Shown: piece after piece, positions 42,819 through 54,265 of the stretch | Layout: the number at the start of each line of letters is the position of its first letter | Numbering within the stretch: position 1 is the first letter of the stretch | Assembly (NCBI GenBank): GCA_021234155.1 | Contig: JAJEKV010000088.1 | Location: 1-64,000 of the forward strand | DNA: 64,000 nt | DNA from: Isoetes taiwanensis | Lineage: Eukaryota; Streptophyta; Lycopodiopsida; Isoetales; Isoetaceae | Direction: 5' to 3' | Notes under the pieces: model-generated | Told to the model about the DNA's origin: nothing | The model's input: only the letters and a program-made list of their open reading frames with translations | Databases searched by the model: none | Program-made: the position numbers and the translations under genes

Positions 42819-43071
42819 ACATGATATTTTGCAAATCTCCAGATATATAATCTTCTATCTAGGCAATAGATTTCACTGGTTCTACCAATATTTACTACAA
42901 GTATGCTATTTAAGAAAAAAAATCAAGAAAGAATGACCTCTTTGATCTCTCCCAATTGGACTACTAGATCAGCCAAGTCAATCGTTACGTGCATTGTTGT
43001 ACGTTCAAACTAACGGATTGAATTAATCCAAAATTTGAGCCAGTGATATCAAGAATACATGGAGAAGCAAC
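42819..43071 (-). repeat. tRNA-array spacer, inverted
   Basis: The long-type spacer between tRNA-Met and tRNA-Tyr, read on the minus strand. It includes the spacer piece with aacaatgcacgtaacgattg that is split by LTR-1 elsewhere. Confidence 0.85.
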
Positions 43072-43156
43072 TGGGGTGAGAGAGGATCGAACTCTCGACC
43101 TCAAGATTGCTCTTTAGCTATGAGACCTACGCGCTAGCCATCTGCGCCACCACCCC
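43072..43156 (-). tRNA. Elongator tRNA-Met(CAT) with intron, inverted copy
   Basis: All arms present, intron agctaaagagc. It shares the aatctt variant in the anticodon stem with the copy at 16107-16191. It is the only complete tRNA gene in the inverted segment. Confidence 0.9.
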
Positions 43157-43494
43157 TAGCTTTGGAAGAATCTCAGATACATGAATAGTTGCACTCTCAT
43201 CACTACCCTCTAGAACATGCATGTCTAACTTTGATAGCATTTAGAATCTTGTCTCATGTATAATACCAAGTCACTGCCATTTGTACACATATTATCCCCA
43301 TCGTAGCGACTAATGAAATTGAAATATGAAATACTAATTGTCAAACCGAATGAAGGATGATTAGTTTCTCTAAATTGCCACATTGGCATGCTTCTTAAAT
43401 TCCAAATGAACCATGGTGAAGACTTTTTATAAGGAAGGGGATGTCCCTGCCAAATCGAGCAAGTCAAAAGAAAGAAGTGTTTTCTCTAGATGCA

Positions 43495-44088
43495 AGCTCT
43501 TCGTAATGTACATATGGTTATGTTCAGATGTTTAGATGCAGCTAAAGCTTTTCATGATGTGCCCTGTGTGCCTTGCCTATTGGGAATTTCCTTCTGTGCA
43601 TGTACCCTTTTCCCATTTCCATCTCCCTTTTTTCTTTTTTTCTTTTCCTTTCCCTTTCCCTCATCCCATGCGCTTTATTCGTTCCCTTCTTCACATCCTT
43701 TTCATGTTCATCTTTTCCCCCTCCCTTTTCCCACCCTTTCCCTCTTTCCCTTTTCACGATGCCTTTTTATCTTCCTTTTTTCCCTCTCTTTTCCTTTTAC
43801 CCTTTCGCTTTCCCTTTTTCCATGTCATTTTCCCTTTCCATTCTCTTCTTTCCTCACCTTTTCTCTCTAACCTTTTCCCTTTCTTTTTTTGATGCTCTTT
43901 TTTACCCTTCCCTTTTCCCTTTTACTCGTGCTTTTCCTCCCCTTTCCTTTTCCTTTTTCCTTAAGAGATCAAATCATGACTAATCACGATAGTGGAAAGT
44001 CGTGCGATAAATCTCGACCTTCAGTTTCAATCAGATAATCTCAGCCATTTAAATTAGGGCTTGATCCATTCAATACGGTATAACATTA
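43495..44088 (-). mobile_element. GA-rich Helitron-type element, right-arm copy
   Basis: Mirror copy of 41761-42356. Here its missing first ten bases are found at 46141-46150 (TCTTATATTA on the minus strand, after A), on the far side of the nested element 44089-46140. The element therefore inserted first, into array spacer, and was later split. Confidence 0.75.
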
Positions 44089-46140
44089 CTAGTAATGGTG
44101 CCCAGCGTTGCTGGGCATAAGTTGAGAGCCTGTAAATGCTTTGGGATGCAGTGAGAAAATCCCTATCCCTTTCCCTTTTGCTCTATCCTGCATTTCATTT
44201 TTCCTTATTTACTCTACTTTTTTTTTTCTTTTCCTTTTTTTTTCTCGTTTTTCTCACATGTTTCCTTGTTTTCCCATCCCTTTCCTTCCCCTTTCCCTGT
44301 TCCCGATAACCTTTTTCCCTTCCCTTTTGCTCTTTTCTCCACCTTTTCCCTCTTCTCTTTTTTCTTTGCCCTTTTCCTTTCCCCTTTCTCTTTTTTTATG
44401 CCTTCTCTTTTCCCCACCCTTTTTCCATGTCTTCCCTTTTTCTCAACCTTTTACTCTTTCGCCCTTTTCCATGCCTATTTTCCCTTCTCTTTTCCTCCTT
44501 TTCCCACTCTTTTCCTCCTCTTTTTGTGTGCCCTTTTCCCTTCCATTTTTCTTTTCTCCCTCCCTTTTTCCATGCCCTTTTTACCTTCCCTTTTTTCCAT
44601 CTCCTCACCCTTTCCCTCTTTCCCTTTTCAATGTTCCCTTTTTTTCTTCCCTTTTTCTATTTTCCTCATTTCCTTTTTCTCGTGCCTCTCTCTCTTTCCC
44701 CCCTTTTCCATTCTTTTTTCTTTTCTATTTCCCTTTTCCCATGCCCTTTTTCCCACCCCTTTCTTCTTTCTATTTTCCCATACTTCCTTTTCCTCCTTTT
44801 CCCACCCTTTCCCTCTTCCCAAGCAATTTTCCCTTCTTTCAACCCTTCCTTTTCTTTTCTTTCCCTCCCCTCCATCACTCCCCCTTCTTCCCTTTCCCTT
44901 TTCCCTTTTTCCCGTTTCCTTTTCTTGATGGATTTTTTTTTCCCGTTTTCCTCTTTTGTCAATCCTTTTCCCCCAACTTTTTTCCCTTCCTTTCCTTTTC
45001 CTTTTCCCCTTTTCCATGCCTTTTGCACATTTGTTTTATTCTCTTATTTCCTATACCCATTTTCCTCTTTTCCCCACCCTTTCTCTCTTGCCCCTTTTCT
45101 TTTCCCTTTTTTGTTTTTTCCCTTTCTTCACCATTTTCCTCTTCCATTTTCTCTCATGCCCTTCCCCCCCTTCTCTTTTCTCGTTTCCCTCTTTCTTTTC
45201 CTTGTGACCTTTACCTAGGTTCCCTTTCCCCTTTTTCCCTTTCCTTTTCTTTCTTCTCACTTTCCCTTTTTCTATGCCCCTTTTCTTTTCCCCTCTCCCC
45301 ATCCTTTTCTTGTTCCCCCTTGTCCCTTCCCTTTTCCTCATTTTTCCAACCTTTCACTCTTCCCCTTTTCTTGATGCGTTTTTTCCCTTCCCTTTCCCTC
45401 TTTTTTTTTTTCCCTTTTCCTATGTCATTTGTCCCTTCCTTTTTTCTCTTTCCTCAACGCTTCTCCTTTTCCCCCTTTTCTCTTTTTCATGCCCTTTCCA
45501 TTTACCTTTTCCACTTTATCTCCTCCTCCTTCCCTCGTGCCCTTTTCCCAGGTTCCCTTTCCCTTTTTCACTTTCCATGCATTTTTCTCTTCTATCCCCA
45601 CCCTTTTCCCTTTTCCTTTTACCCTTTTCCCTTTTCCCCATGCCTTTTTGCCCTTCACATTCTCTCTTTCCACTCCTTCCTTTTCACATGCTTTTTTTCT
45701 CCTCCCCTTTTCCATGCTTTTTTTCTCCTTCATTTTCTCCTTTTGTCAACCTTTTCCTCTTTTTTTTTTTTTTTATGCCCTTTCTATTTACCTTTTCCAC
45801 TTTATCTCTTCCTCCTTCCCTCATGCCCTTTTCCCAAGTTCCCTTTCCCTTTTTCGTTTTCCATGCCTTTTTCTCTTCTCTTATCCCCACCCTTTTCCCT
45901 TTTTCTTTTACCCTTTTTCCTTTTCCCCATGCCTTTTTGCCCTTCACATTCTCTCTTTCCACTTCCCTTTTCCTTTTCCCCCTTTTCATTTACCCTTTCC
46001 CTTTAAGAGATCGAAGCATGACCAATCACAGTGTTGGTAAGTCGTGCAATAAGTCTAGGCCTTTGGATGCATCCAGATGATCTCGGCCATTCAAATTAGG
46101 GCTCGGTGCACTACTTACGGTATAACATTATAATATAAGA
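44089..46140 (-). mobile_element. Helitron, complete, nested in a related element
   Basis: 5' end TCTTATATTATAATG at 46140 and 3' hairpin plus ACCATTACTAG ending at 44089, on the minus strand. It is about 2.05 kb, mostly homopurine on the minus strand, with no genes. It is the uninterrupted twin of 34105-41760 and shows that element before the hAT insertion. The flanks are TTA and TAA of the host element's 5' end. Confidence 0.9.
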
Positions 46141-46413
46141 TAATATAAGATGAAAAATAGTTGCTTCTCCATGTACTCTTGATATCACTGGGTCAAATTT
46201 TGGATTAATTCAATCCGTTAGTTTGAACGTACAACAATGCACGTAACGATTGACTTGGCTGATCTAGTAGTCCAATTGGGAGAGATCAAGCAGGTTATTC
46301 TTTCTTGATTTTTTTCCTTAAATAGCATACTTGTAGTAAATATTGGTAGAACCAATGAAATCTATTGCCTAGATAGAAGATTATATATCTGGAGATTTGC
46401 AAAATATCATGTC

Positions 46414-46499
46414 CCAACTTTAGCTCAGTTGGTAGAGCGGAGGACTGTAGTGTTGACGTAGCAATCCTTAGGTCACTGGTTCGATTCTGGTAGGTTGGA
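46414..46499 (+). tRNA. tRNA-Tyr(GTA) with intron
   Basis: All stems pair. CCAACTT instead of CCAACCT in the acceptor gives a G-T pair. The intron is tgttgacgtagca. Confidence 0.9.
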
Positions 46500-46848
46500 T
46501 AATTATTGCATCTAGAGAAAACACTTCTTTCTTTTGACTCGCTCGATTTGGCAGGGACATCCCCTTCCCCATAAAACGTCTTCACCATGGTTCATGTGGA
46601 ATTTAAGAAGCATGCCAATGTGGAGTTCAATTTAGAGAAACTAATCATCCTTCATTCGGTTCGACAATTAGTATTTCATATTTCAATTTCATTAGTCGCT
46701 ACGATGGGGATAATATGTGTACAAATGGAAGTGACTTGGTCTTATACATGAGACAACATTCTAAATGCTATCAAAGTTAGACATGCATGTTCTAGAGGGT
46801 AGTGATGAGAGTGCAACTATTTATGTATCTGAGATTCTTCAAAAGCTA

Positions 46849-46933
46849 GGGGTGGTGGCGCAGATGGCTAGCGCGTAGGTCTCATAGCTAAAGAGCAATC
46901 CTAAGGTCGAGAGTTTGATCCTCTCTCACCCCA
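46849..46933 (+). tRNA. Elongator tRNA-Met(CAT), altered B box
   Basis: The fold is kept, but the B box reads gtttgatcc instead of gttcgatcc, and aatcctaagg replaces aatcctgagg. Pol III promoter strength is probably reduced. Confidence 0.8.
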
Positions 46934-47134
46934 TTTAGCAAGCACTTTTTTAATTTATGAAAAATAGTTGCTTCTCCATGTATTCTTGATATCACTGGCT
47001 CAAATTTTGGATTAATTCAATCCGTTAGTTTGAACGTACAACAATGCACGTAACGATTGACTTGGCTGATCTAGTAGTCCAATTGGGAGAGATCAAGCAG
47101 GTTATTCTTTCTTGATTTTTTTCCTTAAATAGCA

Positions 47135-48290
47135 TCTTTATATTATAAAAATATAGCGTGTGTCTTCCATGGAGACCTAGATCAAATGGTTGAGGATTTG
47201 ATCAACCAACGGTGAAGATGACCTGTGCGCGACTTCAACCAAGATTTCATCTTGACTGTTGCTTCAATATGATAAACTCAATCCGACAGTCAAGGGGTGA
47301 AATGGGAAAGGGAAAAGGGCAAAGGGAAAAGAAAGGGAAAATGGAGAAAAAAAGGAAAAGGGAGGGGAAAAGGACAAAAGGAAAGGGAGAAAGGAAAAAG
47401 GGAAAATAGGAAAAAAAAAAAAAGGGAAAAGACGAAAATAGAAAAAGGAAAAGGGAAGAGGAGAAAAGAACAAAAAAATGGAGTAGGGAAAAAGGGAAAG
47501 GGAAGGAGAACATGATAAAGGGAAAGCAAAAGGGTCGAAGGAAAAGGGAAGACAAAAGGGCCGAAGGAAAAGGGAAGGAAAAAAGGAGAAATGAGAAAAA
47601 GTGGAGAAAAGGGAAGAAAAAAGGGAAGGCAAAATGGCCGAAGGAAAAGGGAAGACAAAAGGGCCGAAGGAAAAGGGAGGGAAAAAAAGAGAAGAGGAAA
47701 AAAAAAGTGGAGAAAGGGGTTGGGAAAAAGGGCTTAGGAAAAGAGAAAGAGAAAGAGAAAAAGAAACGGCCAAGGGAGGGGGAAATGGAAGGGAAAAAGG
47801 GGAAGAGAGAAAGGATTGGGAAAGGAGGAAAGGGGCCATTGGGAAAAGGAAAGGGAAAAGGGAAGCAAAGGGAAGGGAAAGAGAAGGAGGAAAAGGAAAA
47901 AAGGAAGGTGAAAAGAAGGGGGGGAAATAGAAAAAGAAAAAAAGGAAAAATGGGGAGTGAGAAAATGAAAAATTGAGAAGGGAAAAAGAAAAGGAGAATG
48001 GAAAAAGGGAAGCGTGGGGATGGGCAAACGAGAAAAGGGAAAAGAGAAAAAAGAAGGGAGTAAAACAGGAAAATAAAAATGGGAGGGAAAAAAAAAAAGA
48101 GAAAAAGGGAAAAAGAAAACATGATGAATGTAATAACAAAAAAGGGAAAAAGGAAAGGGAAAAGGGAAAAAGGAAAAAGAAAAAAGTAAAGGGCAAAAAG
48201 AAAAGGGAGAAAAGGAAAGGAAAGGGGCAAAAACGAAAAAGGGCAACGGAAGATATGGGATAGTGGAAAAAGGTAAACAAGAAAATAGAA
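47135..48290 (+). mobile_element. GA-rich Helitron-like element of another subfamily
   Basis: It begins TCTTTATATTATAAAAATATAGC after A, splitting the array spacer taaatagca/tacttg. A block of about 150 bases (including gatcaaccaacggtgaagatg) is followed by about 960 bases of almost pure purine. The right end is not defined. I give the last base before the direct repeat at 48291. The open frames on both strands are low-complexity artefacts. Confidence 0.6.
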
Positions 48291-48940
48291 TTATCTTCTT
48301 ATCGTGATACGAAGATAAGTTCAATTGTCAAAACCAAATAAGCAACTCAAGAGAGAGAACTGGAAAGAAAGGCCATATCTGGGCGTCTCCACTAGAACCA
48401 CGTCAATGTACACAACATAAGAAAGGCCACATCTGGGCGTCTCCACTAAAACCACGTCAATGTACACAACATACTAATGCATTGAAAGTGTAGACCATTA
48501 TATTCGGGATTAAAAAACCTCGCCCTTTTGGGTTTTCGAGGAAAAACCCTGACGATAATAGTAACACTAATCAATGATAGGCTAAAAACATAATTGAGTA
48601 TAAGATGGCTTGAACAAAGCTGAAAATCCAGATTCTCTAAAACTCCTAGACGTCTGCAATGATGTGCGATTATTCTCCAGCTTCTAAAAAGGGCCTGCAA
48701 CCACAAATCACAAAAAATATAGCAGACGCTCCCAACCTATCAACCTGCACATTAGTATGAGAGCTACAAACATGCAATGACATTCCAAGCATAGAGCTCA
48801 CAATATCACCAACAATCTACTAACTCAAAGGCAGTAACCTCACAACCAATTGTACTAGGCACGAGGGCCTCCAATATCACAACCAAGAACTGGCACACAT
48901 GTCAAGATCTCACAATCACCACTGGCACACACAACAAAAT

Positions 48941-49090
48941 AGCCACACATTAGCCACAATGCTAATGCTGCCCAAACCAAAGCCATCATGCCACAAAGAG
49001 CCACACATTAGCCATCATGCTAATGCTGCCCAACTCAAAGCCACCATGCCACAAAGAGCCACACATTAGCCATCATGCTAATGCTGCCCG
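48941..49090. repeat. 58-base tandem repeat, about 2.5 copies
   Basis: gccacacattagccatcatg (or acaatg) followed by ctaatgctgccc recurs at 48942, 49000 and 49058. The copies are nearly identical. Confidence 0.85.
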
Positions 49091-49440
49091 GGCCACAATG
49101 CTCCTCTACAGTTGCACAATAGAGAAATCCAACAAGAGTACAGGATTAATGGAAAATAAATGTCGAGAAGGTTTGGAGGAAGAGCAGGCGAGAGTGAAAG
49201 CTAAGATCAAAAGAATGATAGAGATCAGAGAGCATGAGGGCCTTACCACGACCAAACCACCAAGGTAAGGAACATATTAAAATGACGAGTAAAAGAGTCA
49301 GGTGTGGGGTGGGCGGGTGGGGGTACAGGGTCGAGAAAGCAAGGAGACGTAATGCAGATGTGCTGATGAAGAAGAAGAGGAAGAAAGGGGGGTTATAAGA
49401 AGGAAAAGTCGTAACTACCTAGGCAAACTAACTGTAATGG

Positions 49441-49503
49441 TTGGTTTCGACAATTACACTTATCTTCTTATCGTGATACGAAGATAAGTTCAATTGTCAA
49501 AAC
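49441..49503. repeat. 63-base hairpin
   Basis: ggtttcgacaattacacttatcttc pairs with gaagataagttcaattgtcaaaacc with few mismatches, and the middle tatcgtgata is itself palindromic. The whole 63 bases can fold into one stem. The inner half also occurs at 48291. Confidence 0.85.
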
Positions 49504-49589
49504 CAAATAAGCAACTCAAGAGAGAGAACTGGAAAGAAAGGCCACATCTGGGCGTCTCCAATAGAACCACGTCAATGTACACAAAATAC

Positions 49590-52072
49590 TGAAGAACAGA
49601 GGCAGTAAAGCTATGGGAAACTATCATGGGGGAAAGCAAGGTGCGTAATGGAACTTGTCTAAAAACTACTTCAAGCTCAAGCAATGAGAAACCAAAGAAA
49701 ATCGTTGCAGACAACGACCACGTGCCTTGAAGATTCTATATGGGGTATAGAAAGCAGTTGCTGCTGAAGTAGCTCTTCTCCTTTTGGCTTCTACATCCAA
49801 GTGTGGACAATTTCTAACCACAAGGCCAACTAGAGGAAGGAGATGATGGAGGAGGTAATAGAAGCAATGGTGGTGTTAACATAGGTTGCAGAAGGATAGT
49901 TACGAGACATAGATAGTGGTATTTTAGGTAGAAAAGCTAAGCTAATGAACTGCATCAATCTTGAAGTATCAATCATACTACTAGGTCCTCAACATAACTC
50001 AACATCAGATCTGGGTGACACCAAACTTGCCGGCAAGCTCTCTTCAATACAAGCATCTTGACAACACCATATCTTTCAAAACTCTAGAAATCCTCTGCGA
50101 AAAGCACAAGGTTAAATCATGTAGTTAGTCTAGCTCATGAAGTTGGGAAAATGACATATGGCCCAACCTAAGGAATTGCCAACAAAATTTTTCAAACCAC
50201 AAAGACACCTCAATCATAGCCTCCTCTATGCATGCGACAACTAGCATAAAGACACGAAAACTATCTAGAGCAAGTGTAGCTACAATTAACCCTACTTCCA
50301 AATGCTCAACATAGCCCAACTTATGAAATACCGTTAAGACATAGAAAGAGGCATGAGAAAATATCGGCAAAGTAGAAAAGGGGCATGACTAAGAAAAGAT
50401 TGGCGTCAAGAGTGCGTTTCTTAACCATCCACAAGGCAAAAATATAACTATGAAATTCTCAAGGATATAACTATGACAATTCTTGAGGAGCTACAGCTAA
50501 ACTGTGTTCAATCAAGGGTCAAACACAAGTTGGCACTCAAAAAAGGTACTCATGATTCTTTAAATGTGCAAGACTGGGAACTTATTAATTCAACATAACA
50601 ATGAAGGCTCGTCTTAAGGTTGCACATTTCCAATCAACTTCGAAAATATGTTTATTAAGAATCTCTAAAAATTCTCTGTTTAAGAATATACACCAAGATC
50701 ATGAACATGCTTTCACTTGGATGGAACTCTAAACATCATGCTGATTTAAACCATATGCAAGGAATCATGCAAAGCATGAACCTGCCTCCATTTGAAAGGG
50801 ACTCTGAGCATCATCACAATCCAAATGCCACATGGCCTGCATATTTCAACTCAAATTAACGGTATATACATTAAACTATCTGTTTAGTTTGGTGGACTTT
50901 GTATTTTCTGTTGTGTTTAGCTTCCCAATAGCATCTGCCACCACATCGGAAAATGGCCTCATACCTGCTTCTCTCAGCCATGCATCTTCTACTGCTTGCA
51001 GCTAAGATCCAGGATTTCCATTTGCAATCGCTTCCGTCATTATAGAAACCAAATGATGGGTCCTTTTAATGCATGATTTGATGGATCTAATAATAAACAA
51101 TGATCTCTAGAATCAATGTTGATTTGGATCAATGCTGCAGCAACTGAATCAATCTTTGCAAGTAAAATCTATGGTTACCATATGAAGTCTATCTTTAACC
51201 TAGCAGCTATTAAACGTGACCGTGATCTTGCCCCCAATGTGGCCACATTTCTTTGTTACAAAAGCTTGATCTTCTATGTGAATTCCTACTTTACCACGTT
51301 CGACAAACATTAACAGTGGTTATGGTTCCAGCAAATCCAGTATAGCCGTGAAATGAAAAGACTGCCCATGACTATCAGTCTATTCTCTCTGTTGGCCAAA
51401 GTCTTGTATCATCATGCAAGAAACTTATTCTACAAACCAAGCTGCATATAGTAGTGTTCCCAGTGACATCATGAAAGAATCATAAATATATGAATAAAAA
51501 ATACATTAGAACCTGAGTATTTGTGAGTTGCTAGAAGTATGCCTTCTGTGCTCACACAGTAATTGTAGCACCATAGCCACCATACAGTTACATAATTCTA
51601 AGAACTGGATTTCCTGTTGAATACATACTTCTCAGCAAGCACATAAAGCAAGCAAGCAAGCAAGATGTACTAAATGAAAATAAGCAGCACTAAAAAGGAC
51701 CTGAAGCTCTTGCATGTTTCAAATCTAGTTGAAAAAATCGTGCTTCACCCTATTTTGAAATCACCTACTGGTAACAGACGGCTATTTATTTTGAGCCACA
51801 AATGGCTACCTCAGTAGAGCCTTCTACAGATCGATTATCATCATCTTTGACAGCTTTAAATCAACATTTGATAGCCTTAAATCAACATTTAGAGCAAAAC
51901 AACAGATGAGATAGGAGCATACCGGAATATCTGCAAGCATGGGAGCTGATTGTTGCCATGAAAAATAGTATTGGCCACGATTCACATAGCCATCAAGCAC
52001 AAATGTTCACACACAATGTCATCGCACAATGTCATTTTAAGGCACAATATTACACCAATAGTTATGCCTGCC
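49590..52072. other. No gene seen
   Basis: AT-rich sequence with stop codons in all frames at short distance. A short (AAGC)n run lies near 51645. No element ends, tRNA or conserved coding motif was found. Confidence 0.5.
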
Positions 52073-53692
52073 TGTGACGTTCCAGAGGCTATAAATACGT
52101 ATATTCCTGGACCCGTCACCATACAAGTCTACCTAGGTAGCCTTGTATGCCTTAGAAAGTGGCAAGGGGTGCACATCTAAGTTAATTACTTAACTTAGAT
52201 AACCTTAGGATAAGGCCCATTTCCACATGGCCTCATCCTATTGGGCAACCGCCACACGACCTCACCCTAGTGGTGCCACATGGCATCCTATGTGGACCCA
52301 CACCTATATTAGCTCTAACCCTAACCCTAGACCTTTTTCCCTGACCTAGCACCTGAACTCTCATCTACGTGCCCGAAACCCCATTTCGAGCATCGTTCGT
52401 CATAGCCTAGCCTGGAGCAGCAGCCCCTGGAAGGTGTGTATGATCGTTGAGGGAGCAAGTCTTCGAACCTCGTCAAGGAGCATGGAGACGCCAAGGATGG
52501 GAGGAAGCGCTTCCGGAGGAGGTAGGTTGAGTAGAGTTCATGTTAGTTCATCTGGAAGTTAGCATTCCAGGTGGGTTAGTATTTTGTGTCTAGAGTAGAG
52601 CCACCCTAGATCCTTTGTTGAACATCTTGAACCCTAATCAAGGAACCCTAACTGATAGTTAGATATGTATGATTAGGTTAAGATGTTCATATGATATTGA
52701 TCATGATATGATGTATGTGATGATTGGTTGATCATGTTGCTCCTCTTGTATTGGGAAGGGGGGTAGAGACCTAGGGCCATATGTAGTATGCTCCTAGTGT
52801 AGATCCCTTAGTTCCTATTAGTTGCGGCTTTGTGCATAGGAACCCACCTGCTATGGAGGCTATGATGTGACTCGACTACACAACGGGGGCTAGAGGCAAT
52901 ATGGAGGGGAGGATCCCTGCTTGGGGGGCTACGGGGGATCCCATAGTGGGCTAGGCTTATGGCCTGGTCACTTGTGGTGGGCGGGCATGGGTCCGACACC
53001 TCCCAGGGCGAAGGTGTTGCCCGTTGCAAGTGGCAGCTTGGCTCTTGTTTTGGGGGTTCGATGCAGTGCACGAATGGTGTGTCGTCCACGATTCTCTAGC
53101 CTGTGGAGCCTCTAGACCCCCGGGAAGGGGAGATGCAACCCTTCCTACCTCAACGGACCAGGGAGATGCAACCTGGAGTAGTCCCGATGGGTGATGCCAG
53201 GGGATTGCGTATCCGGAAGGTTAGAGTCATGCCAGAGCCTGATCTAGCCTATTTGCAAAGTATGCACAGGAGGGGCGGATGGAGTGGTCAACCCTAGCCA
53301 TTGTCTTATGCCAGCCCCGCCATTGTTATGACTCGGTCTGCTCTATCTTGAGGCCTATCCAGTCAGTAGACTTCCTTATGTGTCGGAGCCACGGGTAGGA
53401 GCTCTCATGTTTTATGGTATATGATTATGATCTTTGCACCTATGGATGAGCGGTTGGGCTACCCTTCGAGGTAGCATATTGTATTGTATTGCTAGTTCTG
53501 ACGTGTTTATGCTTCCGCTGTGATAGGAGCCCATAGGGGAAGGGCGCGCAAGACACCTTCGTGTCCCCTTCCCGCACTACGGAGCTTCCAGAGTGCGGGA
53601 TAGACGGAGGGCCTGTGCGGTTGTTGAGCCGGACGGGGGATTTCCTGCCGAGTGTACGGTCGGGCGCCGTATATTTAGCAGGGAGCATCACA
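52073..53692 (+). repeat. 5' LTR of LTR-2
   Basis: 1620 bases, from TGTGACGTTCCAGAGG to GGGAGCATCACA. It contains ctaaccctaaccctag near 52315, downstream of a weak TATA-like stretch (cctatatta). It is followed after one base by the primer-binding site. Confidence 0.85.
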
Positions 53693-53693
53693 A

Positions 53694-53706
53694 TGGTATC
53701 AGAGCC
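53694..53706 (+). other. Primer-binding site of LTR-2
   Basis: TGGTATCAGAGCC, complementary to the 3' end of initiator tRNA-Met, one base after the LTR. The next bases (gatgttcttgg) match those after the LTR-1 site. Confidence 0.93.
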
Positions 53707-54265
53707 GATGTTCTTGGTTGACCAAGAACTAGCACTGACCATAACCATGAAAGTAGTCTAACAAGCCTATAGGGGGTGAGAAATAGAAATTTCCACCATC
53801 GAGCCTCGAAAATGAGGGAAATTTTTTTTTTTCCTAGGTAGTGAGTTCGAGATTAGGCTAAGTTGAAAGAATGAGTCAAATTTACCTTCTAGTAAATTTG
53901 AAGTGAAAATTATGCATCTGCATCCAATTTCACCTAAAATGGGTCGAAGAAGCATGCCAATCTGAGACCCGAGTGAAAAATGGCGCAAATCCATAATTCA
54001 CACTTCAAACCATTAGGAAATTGGAAATTTCAAAGGTATAATACGAATTTTTAGGTGTATTAAGAATTAAACATATATTAATATTAAGGGTACTATGGGG
54101 TAATTAATAAGGGGGGCTAATAAGTAGGCCTATTAATGGTAGGAGAATATTCCCAGGGACCCTTCCTTTTAAATATCCCTGACACCTCATTCTTCCCTCC
54201 AAACTTTTCTTCCACCTTATCTCTCTTGATCAGCCTTACGTCACCCGTTTTCTTGACCGTCAAGT
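53707..54265 (+). other. LTR-2 leader
   Basis: About 560 bases of non-coding, AT-rich leader between the primer-binding site and the H3-like frame. The position is where a packaging signal would lie. No motif identified. Confidence 0.5.

Larger units (their letters stand above)
39741..46140. repeat. Large inverted duplication centred near 42925
   Basis: The left arm (39741-42733) and right arm (43116-46108) are reverse complements. For example, 42301-42356 equals the complement of 43494-43548, and the Helitron end at 41760 mirrors 44089. Positions sum to 85849, apart from small indels, 3 bases of which lie in array spacer. The 382-base centre (42734-43115) is unpaired and holds an inverted tRNA-Tyr and the 3' half of a tRNA-Met. 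The hAT element is only at the left side. The arms together span about 6.4 kb. Confidence 0.93.
46151..47134 (+). repeat. tRNA-array segment, plus orientation
   Basis: One Tyr-Met unit with spacers. It begins at tgaaaaatagttgc and ends at taaatagca, where a Helitron-like element starts. The spacer resembles the 21500-21650 type (tgtagtaaatattgg). Confidence 0.9.
48291..49586. repeat. Pair of about 125-base direct repeats 1.17 kb apart
   Basis: ttatcttcttatcgtgatac onward occurs at 48291-48415 and 49460-49586, almost identical. Within the left copy the last 50 bases are doubled (48375-48470). The layout recalls a very small LTR-type element (TRIM), but no primer-binding site or polypurine tract is convincing. 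A segmental duplication is as likely. Confidence 0.6.

Noticed and set aside
47247-48324. Frames of 327 and 338 codons on the minus strand and K/E/G-rich frames on the plus strand
   Set aside because: Low-complexity purine tract, open in many frames, with no conserved motif.
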